Positions 8,160-14,237 of a stretch of DNA of 24,868 nucleotides are shown here, piece after piece. Each line of letters begins with the position of its first letter. The first letter of the stretch is position 1. The translations under genes and the position numbers were made by a program. The notes beneath the pieces were generated by a model. It made no database searches. It was not told where the DNA came from and was given only the letters and a program-made list of their open reading frames with translations. The stretch is taken from the NCBI GenBank assembly GCA_049282455.1, contig JBAPUB010000151.1:1-24868 (forward strand), given 5' to 3'. This DNA comes from JBAPUB01 sp049282455. GTDB lineage: Bacteria > Actinomycetota > Actinomycetes > JAHEKZ01.

Positions 8160-8758
8160 CCGCCACGCCGGAGCGGTCATCGATCCGCGGCCAGCAACGG
8201 GAGCGGGTCCTGCTGGCTGCTCTGGCCGAGATCGCCGACCGCGGGCCTGAGGTGAGGGTCAAGGACATCGCCGACCGGGCCGGCATGAGTGCCGGACATG
8301 TCCTGTACTACTTCGGCAGCAAGGACCGGATCCTGCTCGAGACGCTGCGGATGAGCGAAGACGACCTCGTGACCAAGCTGTCCCACGAGCTGACGCGGCT
8401 TCACACGCCGTGGAGCCGGGTCAAGCGTGTCGTCGAGCGCTACCTGGCCGTGGGTCCGGGCGATTCACGGTGGAACCTCTGGGCCCAGGCACTGGCTCGA
8501 ACGCCCCACTCTGCGGAGGACCTCGCGCTGCTCGACCGTCTCGAGCGGGCCTGGCGTCCGCTGCTGGAGCAGGCGGTCGCCGACGGTGTTGCCGACCGTA
8601 CGTTCCGCCCGGTCGATGCGCACCTGGTCACCGAACGAACCACGTACCTGATGGACGGTGTCTGCATGGATGTGCTGATGGGGACTCCGGGGCGCGACCG
8701 TGCCTGGGCGGTCCGTTTCGTGCTCGAAAGCCTGGACGCCGAGCTTCGCGGAGGCTGA
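8156..8758 (+). CDS. TetR/AcrR-family transcriptional regulator
   Basis: This 200-residue protein starts at GTG 8156 inside the stop of the amidohydrolase gene (GTGA overlap). Residues 14-62 form a TetR DNA-binding domain: RERVLLAALAEIADRGPEVRVKDIADRAGMSAGHVLYYFGSKDRIL, with the helix-turn-helix at about 36-55 and the family-typical YYFGSKDRIL. The rest is an all-helical ligand domain (SRVKRVVERYLAV, RWNLWAQALA, RLERAWRPLLEQAVADGV) resembling those of TetR repressors that sense small ligands. It most likely controls its own operon and the divergent binding-protein gene through the palindrome at 6471-6498, but that is inference from position. The ligand is unknown; a molecule related to the amidohydrolase substrate would be expected. 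Confidence 0.92.
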   Translation: MTATPERSSIRGQQRERVLLAALAEIADRGPEVRVKDIADRAGMSAGHVLYYFGSKDRILLETLRMSEDDLVTKLSHELTRLHTPWSRVKRVVERYLAVGPGDSRWNLWAQALARTPHSAEDLALLDRLERAWRPLLEQAVADGVADRTFRPVDAHLVTERTTYLMDGVCMDVLMGTPGRDRAWAVRFVLESLDAELRGG

Positions 8759-8782
8759 GTCAGCAGACGCGCACGTCGGGTT

Positions 8783-8818
8783 GCTGTGCTGGCCGTGCTG
8801 GCTGTGCTGGCTGTGCTC
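8783..8818. repeat. Four tandem 9-bp units (consensus GCTGTGCTG) between the TetR gene and dinG
   Basis: Units at 8783, 8792, 8801 and 8810 read GCTGTGCTG, GCCGTGCTG, GCTGTGCTG and GCTGTGCTC. They lie in the 111-base gap before dinG. The last unit runs into a perfect 12-bp palindrome GCTCAGCTGAGC (8815-8826). I see no coding use for the repeat. Confidence 0.85.
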
Positions 8819-8857
8819 AGCTGAGCTGGGCGTCGCTGAGGTGTCGTCGGCGCTGCG

Positions 8858-8863
8858 TACCCT
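8858..8863 (+). promoter_or_regulatory. Candidate -10 element (TACCCT) of a leaderless dinG promoter
   Basis: TACCCT fits TAnnnT and ends 6 bases before GTG 8870. No Shine-Dalgarno sequence precedes the start, consistent with a leaderless transcript. The palindrome GCTCAGCTGAGC at 8815-8826 lies about 32 bases upstream of this hexamer and could be an upstream regulator site. No LexA box was seen here. Confidence 0.45.
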
Positions 8864-8869
8864 GACCCG

Positions 8870-11398
8870 GTGACCCCCGACCTCCAGCAGCTGCTCGCCA
8901 CGGCCGTGGAGGCGATCGGCGGGACGCCACGCCCGGGGCAGCAGCAGATGGCCGGTGCCGTTGCCGGGGCGATCACCGACGAGTCGCACCTGCTGGTCCA
9001 GGCCGGCACCGGTACCGGGAAGTCGCTGGCCTACCTGGTGCCGGCGCTCCTGCACGACGGTCCGGTGGTCATCGCGACGGCGACCATCGCCCTGCAAAGA
9101 CAGCTGGTCGACCGAGACCTGCCACGCGTGGTCGATGCTCTCGAGCCGAAGCTCGGGCGGCGTCCGGAGTTTGCGTTGGTGAAGGGCCGCAGCAACTACC
9201 TGTGCCTGCACCGGCTCAACGCCGACGCCACCGGCGCCGTTGATGACGCCGCCGATGAAGCTGCGCTGTTCGACCTGACGCCCACCTCGCGTGCGGGTCG
9301 TGATGCTGTGCGGATCCGATCGTGGGCGTCCACCACGACGACAGGCGACAAGGACGAGCTCACGCCGGCTCCCGACGAGCGCGCCTGGCGGTCGTTGTCC
9401 GTGACCCCGCACGAGTGCCTCGGCGCTCAGCGCTGCCCGTACGCCGACGACTGCTTCGCCGAGCTGGCGCGCGAACGGGCCAAGCACGTCGACGTCGTGG
9501 TGACCAACCACGCCATGCTGGCCATCGACGCCCTGTCCGAGGCGACCCTGCTCCCCGACCACGACGTCGTCATCGTCGACGAGGGGCACGAGCTGGCCGA
9601 CCGAGCCACTGGCGCGGTGACTGACGAGCTCACCCCGGCCATGGTCGAGCGCGCTGCGCGGCGAACGCGTCGCTATGCGGGTGACCGCGAGGCCGACCTG
9701 CTCGACGAGGCCGCAGCGGCCCTGACCCGAGCCCTGGTCGAGTGTCCCGAGGGGCGGGTCGACCGCCCGACGAGCGCGCTCTTCGATGCGTTGGTGGCTG
9801 TGCGTGACGCGGGCCACTCGGTGCTGTCCGCGATGGGGTCGGACATCAAGGCATCCGACGACGACGCCGCGGCCCGGATCCGGGCGAAGGCCGCCGTCGA
9901 CGAGGTCCACGAGGTCGCGGGTCGGATCGTCGCTTCCGGTGAGGACGACGTCGTGTGGGTGACGTCGTCAGAGCGTCGGGGGCCGACCCTGTGGCGTGCG
10001 CCCCTGTTCGTCGGGGGACTGCTGCGTGAGTCCTTGTTCAGCCAGGGGACCGTGGTGCTCACGTCGGCGACCCTGACGCTCGGCGGTGACTTCGACGCTG
10101 TGGCCCGATCGGTCGGGCTGTTCGGTGACGACGGCCCGCAGTGGCAGGGCCTGGACGTCGGATCGCCCTTCGACTACGCACGGCAGGCGATCCTGTATGT
10201 CGCCGCGCACCTGCCTCCACCGGGACGTGACGGAACCCCCCCCGCGGCCATGGACGAGCTCGCCGAGCTGGTCGAGAGCGCTGGCGGTCGAACGCTCGGG
10301 CTCTTCTCGTCCATGCGCGCCGCGACCGCGGCGGCCGAGGCGATGCGCGAACGACTCGACGTCCCCGTGTTGTGCCAAGGCGACGACGCAACCGCCGCAC
10401 TGGTCCGTGCTTTCGCGGCCGACGCGTCGACGTGTCTGTTCGGCACGCTGTCCCTGTGGCAGGGGGTCGACGTGCCCGGCTCGGCGTGTCAGCTCGTCGT
10501 CATCGACCGGCTGCCCTTCCCACGCCCCGACGACCCGCTCGCCTCGGCACGTCAACGCGCTGTGAGTGCGGCCGGGGGCAACGGCTTCGTCGAGGTGGCA
10601 GTGACTGCGGCCGCTCTGCGTCTGGCCCAAGGTGCCGGGCGGTTGATCCGCACCAACGATGACTTGGGTGTGGTTGCTGTCTTGGACTCGCGCCTGGCGA
10701 CGGCGAGGTACGCCTCGAAGATCCGTACCTCGCTCCCGCCCATGTGGGCCACCACCGACGCGGCGGCGGTCCGCCGCTCGCTGGCCGCGATCGACGCGCA
10801 GGCCCCCGAGCCGCTGCCTGTGGCCAACGCGGTTGCCCTCGTACCGGCCACCGACCCTGCTACGCAGGTCGCGGACGACTCGCGGCGCAACGGTCGTCGG
10901 TGGACTGATGACGAGCACGAGACTGCGGTACAGCGCTTCACCGACGGCGTCCCTGCGTCGGTGATCGCCGAGGAGCTGGGGCGATCACGGGGCGCTGTCG
11001 TGACCAGGCTGCGGCAGGCCGGACTGACCGGCCGGGTCGTGTGGGGTGACGGTGAGGAGGTCCCTCGCGCGGACCGCGAGCTCGCCTACGCGCTCGCCGC
11101 ACTTCCGCCGCCCGCGCTCGACGCGCTGCCGCTGCTCGCCGACGTGCTCGATGCCGAGGGGTGGCAAGCAGCCGTCGAGCCGTCGGGACTGTTGGCTAGC
11201 CGCGGCGAGGTCAGGGGCTGGGTCACGACCGGCCAGCAGCTCGAGCAGGGGCCCGCGGATACAACGAGCCGGTGGTGGCTGGTGCCTCCGGGAACGGGCC
11301 GGCCGGACTGTCCGCCCGGCTTCAGCGGCGCGGTCGTCTCGGTCACGGTCGGCGCCGGGGCCCCGTCCGACGCGCTGCCAGTAGCGTCGCCCCCGTGA
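8870..11398 (+). CDS. dinG: DinG/XPD-type ATP-dependent DNA helicase with a C-terminal helix-turn-helix extension
   Basis: This 842-residue superfamily 2 helicase should unwind DNA 5' to 3' in repair. It has a Q-motif-like RPGQQQM (21-27), Walker A AGTGTGKS (45-52), four cysteines positioned as an XPD-type Fe-S cluster (Cys112, Cys183, Cys189, Cys195), a DEGH box (237-240), the TLSLWQGVDVPG motif and the AQGAGRLIR motif VI with following VVAVLDSR. After the helicase core, about 170 extra residues follow. They include RRWTDDEHETAVQRFTDG and VIAEELGRSRGAVVTRLRQ (about 675-720), which look like a SANT/HTH-type DNA-binding unit, then an uncharacterised segment of about 120 residues. Mycobacterial homologues are, as I recall, near 660 residues. 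GTG 8870 is chosen because it follows a -10 element. The stop overlaps the next gene (GTGA). Confidence 0.92.
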   Translation: MTPDLQQLLATAVEAIGGTPRPGQQQMAGAVAGAITDESHLLVQAGTGTGKSLAYLVPALLHDGPVVIATATIALQRQLVDRDLPRVVDALEPKLGRRPEFALVKGRSNYLCLHRLNADATGAVDDAADEAALFDLTPTSRAGRDAVRIRSWASTTTTGDKDELTPAPDERAWRSLSVTPHECLGAQRCPYADDCFAELARERAKHVDVVVTNHAMLAIDALSEATLLPDHDVVIVDEGHELADRATGAVTDELTPAMVERAARRTRRYAGDREADLLDEAAAALTRALVECPEGRVDRPTSALFDALVAVRDAGHSVLSAMGSDIKASDDDAAARIRAKAAVDEVHEVAGRIVASGEDDVVWVTSSERRGPTLWRAPLFVGGLLRESLFSQGTVVLTSATLTLGGDFDAVARSVGLFGDDGPQWQGLDVGSPFDYARQAILYVAAHLPPPGRDGTPPAAMDELAELVESAGGRTLGLFSSMRAATAAAEAMRERLDVPVLCQGDDATAALVRAFAADASTCLFGTLSLWQGVDVPGSACQLVVIDRLPFPRPDDPLASARQRAVSAAGGNGFVEVAVTAAALRLAQGAGRLIRTNDDLGVVAVLDSRLATARYASKIRTSLPPMWATTDAAAVRRSLAAIDAQAPEPLPVANAVALVPATDPATQVADDSRRNGRRWTDDEHETAVQRFTDGVPASVIAEELGRSRGAVVTRLRQAGLTGRVVWGDGEEVPRADRELAYALAALPPPALDALPLLADVLDAEGWQAAVEPSGLLASRGEVRGWVTTGQQLEQGPADTTSRWWLVPPGTGRPDCPPGFSGAVVSVTVGAGAPSDALPVASPP

Positions 11399-11979
11399 AG
11401 TCTGGCCCGCGACCGATGATGCAGGTGCCACGTGTTGTCGCGGCCCTCGTCCTGGCGCTCGGACCACTGGCGCTGGCGGCCTGTGCCAGCGGTGCCCCGG
11501 TCGACGTCCCCACGCTGACCGTCCCGGACACCATCGACGTCACGTCGCCGGCCTTCGCCAACGGTGCCCCGCTTCCGGCCTCGGAGACCTGCCGGGGGGA
11601 GGGCGCGTTCCCCGCGATCAGGTGGTCCAACCTCCCCGACCGGACCGAGTCGATCGCCGTCATCGTGTACGACCGTGATGCCGAGGGTGGCGACTACGTG
11701 CACCGGCTGACGACCAACCTCGACCCTGCGGCCGGGTCCCTGCCTGACGCGGCGACGCCGTCCGGCGCGGTCGAGTACGAGACGAGCAACGGCCAGCCCG
11801 GTTGGACCCCGCCGTGCCCGCCGGCCGGCAGCGGGACGCACCACTACCTGTTCACCGTGCTGGCCCTGGACCGCACCACCAGGGTCCCGACCTCCGCTCA
11901 CACCCAGACGGCCATCCTGACGGTGACCGAGGCAGCCTTCGCGCAGGGGACGATCACGGCAACCGTGGACGCCGGTTGA
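11395..11979 (+). CDS. Lipoprotein of the phosphatidylethanolamine-binding (YbhB/YbcL, Raf kinase inhibitor-like) family
   Basis: The 194-residue product from GTG 11395 (overlapping the dinG stop as GTGA) has a hydrophobic signal (VVAALVLALGPLALAAC) with lipobox LAAC and Cys30, so it should be membrane-anchored outside the cytoplasm. The mature part carries family features: IDVTSPAFANGAPLPASETCRGEG, FPAIRWSNLPDRTESIAVIVYDRDA, and GWTPPCPPAGSGTHHYLFTVLALD. The ligand-pocket motif usually written DPDAPxGxFxHW appears as YDRDAEGGDYVHRLTTNL, and the HHYLF segment is intact. Bacterial members have no settled function; ligand binding or hydrolase inhibition has been proposed. The frame is open upstream to 11272 but that lies within dinG. 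A downstream ATG at 11416 is a possible alternative. Coupling to a helicase gene is probably not functional. Confidence 0.88.
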   Translation: MKSGPRPMMQVPRVVAALVLALGPLALAACASGAPVDVPTLTVPDTIDVTSPAFANGAPLPASETCRGEGAFPAIRWSNLPDRTESIAVIVYDRDAEGGDYVHRLTTNLDPAAGSLPDAATPSGAVEYETSNGQPGWTPPCPPAGSGTHHYLFTVLALDRTTRVPTSAHTQTAILTVTEAAFAQGTITATVDAG

Positions 11980-11991
11980 GGGTCGGGCACA

Positions 11992-12018
11992 CCGAGTCCG
12001 CCGAGTCCGCCGAGTCCC
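11992..12018. repeat. Three tandem 9-bp units (CCGAGTCCG) between convergent genes
   Basis: Units at 11992, 12001 and 12010 read CCGAGTCCG, CCGAGTCCG and CCGAGTCCC. They fill most of the 56-base gap between the convergent PEBP lipoprotein gene and the DinB-like gene. No terminator hairpin with a T-tract is visible here. Confidence 0.85.
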
Positions 12019-12035
12019 TGCCTCGGCCGGGCGGG

Positions 12036-12620
12036 TCAGACCAGGGGTGTCCCGTCCCAGCGCCACGCTGTGCGTCGGGGCAGGTCGCCGAGGGTGCGGC
12101 GTCCACAGCACCACAGCAGGACGTCCACCGGGTCGCCCTCAGGAGCGTCGCGAAACAGCCGTGACAGTGCGACCGCGGCGGGTGCGGCCGGCAGCGCCCA
12201 GGGGACACCAAACGTGCCCATGACGTCGTCGGTGTGGATCAACGACTCGACCACGCCCATGCAGGCGAACCCTGCCGGGTCCGACGTGCCGTACGGGTGG
12301 AAGCCGCGCGCGGTGCTCGCAGTGGTCCGCACGACGCTGGACAAGATGGCGCCTGATGCGGCAACGAACGCCACGGCGTCCGACGGCGTCATGTCGGTCT
12401 CCAAGGCGATGTCAGGCACGACCCAGCCTTTCGTCGGCTGACCGACCACCTGCCCCGCGTAGCCGACCAGGCAGCTGGCAATGTGCTCGACGGTGGTCCG
12501 CACCGACCAGGTGAGGTCGTGGGTCGGCCCGGTCCAGTCGCGGTCGTCGACCTGCCGCAGGGCGGTGCAGCTGGCAGTGACCGCGGCCTCGAGCGCCGAA
12601 GCAGCGGTCGCCTCAGACAC
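12036..12620 (-). CDS. DinB/mycothiol-dependent maleylpyruvate isomerase-like protein
   Basis: This 194-residue protein begins at GTG 12620, overlapping the end of lexA by 8 bases on the same strand, so it is probably co-transcribed with lexA and translationally coupled. The sequence resembles the N-terminal metal-binding four-helix bundle of mycothiol-dependent maleylpyruvate isomerases and DinB proteins: WTGPTHDLTWSVRTTVEHIASCLVGYAGQ with His46, and MGVVESLIHTDDVMGTFGVPW with Glu125 and His129. The His plus Glu-x3-His pattern matches the zinc ligands known in that family. Members transfer thiols or act in detoxification using mycothiol, the actinobacterial thiol. Substrate is unknown. Being behind lexA could make it DNA-damage inducible, which is inference from the overlap. 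Confidence 0.85.
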   Translation of the reverse strand: MSEATAASALEAAVTASCTALRQVDDRDWTGPTHDLTWSVRTTVEHIASCLVGYAGQVVGQPTKGWVVPDIALETDMTPSDAVAFVAASGAILSSVVRTTASTARGFHPYGTSDPAGFACMGVVESLIHTDDVMGTFGVPWALPAAPAAVALSRLFRDAPEGDPVDVLLWCCGRRTLGDLPRRTAWRWDGTPLV

Positions 12621-13332
12621 GCCGCAGAACAGCGACGACGCGGCCGAGCACCGTGGCGTCGTCGCCGAGAATCGGGTCGTAGACAGGGTTGTGCGGCATC
12701 AGCCAGACATGCCCGTCGCGCTTCTTGTACGTCTTGACCGTGGCCTCGTGGTCCAGCATCGCGGCCACGATGTCGCCGTTGTCTGCGTTGGGCTGCTGCC
12801 GCACGACCACCCAGTCGCCGTCGCAGATCGCCGCGTCGACCATGGAGTCGCCCACGACCTTGAGCAGGAACAGGTTCCCGTCACCGACGAGCTGGCGGGG
12901 GAGCGGGAAGACGTCCTCGATGGCCTCCTCGGCCAGGATCGGCCCACCGGCGGCGATGCGTCCGACCAACGGAACGTACGACGGTGACGGCCGGCTGTCA
13001 CCGACCCCCGTGACGTCGAAACCGGGGTCGGCCGGGTCGGGGGAGACCACCTCGATGGCGCGGGGGCGGTTGGCGTCGCGGCGCAGGTAGCCCTTGCGCT
13101 CCAAGGCGGTCAGCTGGTGCGACACGCTGCTGGGGCTGGTCAGCCCCACGGCCTCACCGATCTCGCGCATGGACGGGGGGTAGCCGCGCCGCTCGACCGA
13201 CTCGCTGATGAAGTCCAGCACCTTGCGCTGCCGGGCCGTCAGGCCGCTCGCGTCAGCTGGGCCGTCGGGGATCTCGTGCAGCTGGGCCGCCTCGGGTCCG
13301 CTGTGGTCTGCCGGTCGGGCTGGGTCGGACAT
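12613..13332 (-). CDS. lexA: LexA, SOS-response transcriptional repressor and self-cleaving protease
   Basis: LexA represses SOS genes and cuts itself when bound to RecA filaments. The 239-residue product has a disordered N-tail, then the winged helix LTARQRKVLDFISESVERRGYPPSMREIGEAVGLTSPSSVSHQLTALERKGYL (about 31-83), and the S24 peptidase domain. Visible catalytic features are the Ala128-Gly129 cleavage bond in RIAAGGP, Ser163 in VVGDSMV, and Lys200 in ATVKTYKK. ATG 13332 follows GGAGG with suitable spacing. The open frame continues to 14019 without a stop, but upstream sequence is non-homologous and covers the promoter. A promoter with a LexA-box-like site lies about 120 bases upstream, consistent with autoregulation. 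The DinB-like gene overlaps its end. Identification is secure. Confidence 0.97.
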   Translation of the reverse strand: MSDPARPADHSGPEAAQLHEIPDGPADASGLTARQRKVLDFISESVERRGYPPSMREIGEAVGLTSPSSVSHQLTALERKGYLRRDANRPRAIEVVSPDPADPGFDVTGVGDSRPSPSYVPLVGRIAAGGPILAEEAIEDVFPLPRQLVGDGNLFLLKVVGDSMVDAAICDGDWVVVRQQPNADNGDIVAAMLDHEATVKTYKKRDGHVWLMPHNPVYDPILGDDATVLGRVVAVLRRV

Positions 13333-13454
13333 GGACTGCCTCCGAGGGAGTCGGCCGGTGGCGGCGGGTTGTGAGATCCAGAGCCCCTGGAGCGCCTGGA
13401 GCCTCCGGATTCCCAAACTGTCGGACCCGCCGGGCAGGCTCGCTGCCATGACCC

Positions 13455-13484
13455 ACAGTACGCGCAGTCGAACAACAGTTTCAA
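13455..13484 (-). promoter_or_regulatory. lexA promoter with embedded degenerate LexA box
   Basis: Reading on the minus strand, TTGAAA (13484-13479) and TACTGT (13460-13455) are separated by 18 bases and form a good -35/-10 pair. The spacer and -35 overlap TCGAAC-AACA-GTTTCA (13468-13483, plus-strand reading), which matches the actinobacterial SOS box TCGAAC-N4-GTTCGA fully in the left half and in GTT and the final A of the right half. It is similar in form to the known imperfect box upstream of mycobacterial lexA. This predicts a leader of about 115 bases and LexA autoregulation. Confidence 0.7.
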
Positions 13485-13514
13485 ACACCTGTACGAGCAT
13501 GTCGGGCGATTCGC

Positions 13515-13543
13515 TGGACTTCGAGCCTGCTCTGAGGTACAAA
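13515..13543 (+). promoter_or_regulatory. Candidate promoter of the LysM protein gene
   Basis: TGGACT (13515-13520) and TACAAA (13538-13543) are separated by 17 bases, giving a plausible -35/-10 pair that would start transcription near 13550. The LexA operator at 13554-13575 then lies just downstream of the start site, where a bound repressor would block initiation or early elongation. Confidence 0.45.
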
Positions 13544-13553
13544 TCGTACAGGC

Positions 13554-13575
13554 GTTCGATCGAACACCCGTTCGA
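13554..13575. promoter_or_regulatory. LexA operator (perfect SOS box) with an extra half-site
   Basis: TCGAACACCCGTTCGA at 13560-13575 matches the Gram-positive/actinobacterial SOS box (TCGAAC-N4-GTTCGA) at every defined position. Directly upstream, GTTCGA at 13554-13559 adds a third half-site, forming a second palindrome GTTCGATCGAAC (13554-13565). The site sits 20 bases before the LysM gene start and about 85 bases from the lexA promoter box. Confidence 0.88.
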
Positions 13576-13594
13576 CCTTCCCCAGGAGCCGACC

Positions 13595-14005
13595 ATGAGC
13601 CAGACCCTCACCCGGACCACCACTCGGACCACCACTCGGACCCCCAGTGGGACCCCCGCCCGCCCCCAGCCGACTTCCCTTCGGCTGACCATCCGGGGGC
13701 GAATTCTGGTCACGGTGCTGCTGACCCTCGCGGTGTTCGCGCTGGTCTCCTTGGGCCGGGTGTGGGCCCAGGCCGACCAGGCAGCCCAGACCGACCAGGC
13801 AGGGCCGGCGAGCCCGACCGGCACCCGGGCCGCTGCGACGGTGGCGCACCGGTGGGTCGTCCAGCCCGGCGAGACCCTGTGGACCGTGGCGCAGACCGTG
13901 CGGCCCGACGTCGACCCGCGCGAGACGATTGCCCGCATCGTGGCCCTCAACGCGCTGCCGGACACCTCGGTCGTGGCCGGCCAGACCCTGCTGGTCCCGG
14001 CCTGA
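13595..14005 (+). CDS. SOS-controlled LysM-domain membrane protein (ChiZ/DivS-like position)
   Basis: The 136-residue protein has a Thr/Arg-rich N-terminus made of repeated TRTT units (residues 6-16), one transmembrane helix at about 37-58 (ILVTVLLTLAVFALVSLGRV), a linker, and a C-terminal LysM peptidoglycan-binding domain at about 86-135 (HRWVVQPGETLWTVAQ ... IVALNALPDTSVVAGQTLLVPA). AGGAG lies shortly before ATG 13595. A perfect LexA box sits 20 bases upstream. Divergent placement from lexA and position before nrdR match ChiZ (Rv2719c) of mycobacteria, and the SOS cell-division inhibitor DivS occupies a comparable place in Corynebacterium. By analogy this protein may hold up septation during DNA damage. 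That role is inference; the architecture and operator are seen directly. Confidence 0.88.
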   Translation: MSQTLTRTTTRTTTRTPSGTPARPQPTSLRLTIRGRILVTVLLTLAVFALVSLGRVWAQADQAAQTDQAGPASPTGTRAAATVAHRWVVQPGETLWTVAQTVRPDVDPRETIARIVALNALPDTSVVAGQTLLVPA

Positions 14006-14049
14006 ACGACCCGCGACACGCCGAGCCCAGAACGGATCCGCCCAGGCTC

Positions 14050-14078
14050 TTGATCTGGCCGGGCCGGACGCGTACGGT
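14050..14078 (+). promoter_or_regulatory. nrdR-nrdJ promoter
   Basis: TTGATC (14050-14055), a 17-base spacer and TACGGT (14073-14078) form a good -35/-10 pair. Transcription should start near 14085, leaving a leader of about 150 bases before nrdR. Both NrdR-box-like sites lie at or after the start site, as expected for repression. Confidence 0.65.
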
Positions 14079-14079
14079 A

Positions 14080-14127
14080 CCCCTACATCTAGTAGTTACA
14101 TCCCTGTAAGTCATCCACAGATTGTGG
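14080..14127 (+). promoter_or_regulatory. Tandem NrdR-box-like sites controlling nrdR-nrdJ
   Basis: Box 1 (14080-14095) contains CTACATCTAG, 8 of 10 matches to the NrdR core CwAtATaTwG, with symmetric arms CTAC/GTAG. Box 2 (14112-14127) contains CCACAGATTG, 7 of 10 matches, with arms CCACA/TGTGG. The boxes are offset by exactly 32 bp, about three helical turns, which is the paired spacing known for NrdR operators. A further palindrome TTACA-TCCC-TGTAA (14096-14109) fills the space between them. Confidence 0.72.
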
Positions 14128-14174
14128 TTCGTCGCCCACAGGTTCTCCCCAGGAGATCCCCAGCGTCGTCCCCA
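14111..14174 (+). repeat. Five helically phased DnaA-box-like nonamers in the nrdR leader
   Basis: Nonamers at 14111 (TCATCCACA), 14132 (TCGCCCACA), 14143 (TTCTCCCCA), 14154 (AGATCCCCA) and 14166 (TCGTCCCCA) are all on the plus strand and spaced 21, 11, 11 and 12 bases, near multiples of the helical repeat. The first differs from the DnaA consensus TTATCCACA at one position; the others are weaker. The first overlaps NrdR box 2. The pattern is seen directly; binding by DnaA is inference. Confidence 0.5.
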
Positions 14175-14237
14175 GGGTGGCGGTCAGAGGGGGCCCCGGA
14201 GCGGGCCCGGACCACCGTCGGCGCGAGGAGGCACACC

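Noticed and set aside
8759..8869. LexA box controlling dinG
   Set aside because: No TCGAAC-N4-GTTCGA-like sequence is present; the palindrome GCTCAGCTGAGC is unrelated.
12613..14019. A 468-residue minus-strand frame extending lexA upstream over the LysM gene
   Set aside because: The part above 13332 is not homologous to LexA and covers promoters and a real plus-strand gene; absence of stops is due to high GC.
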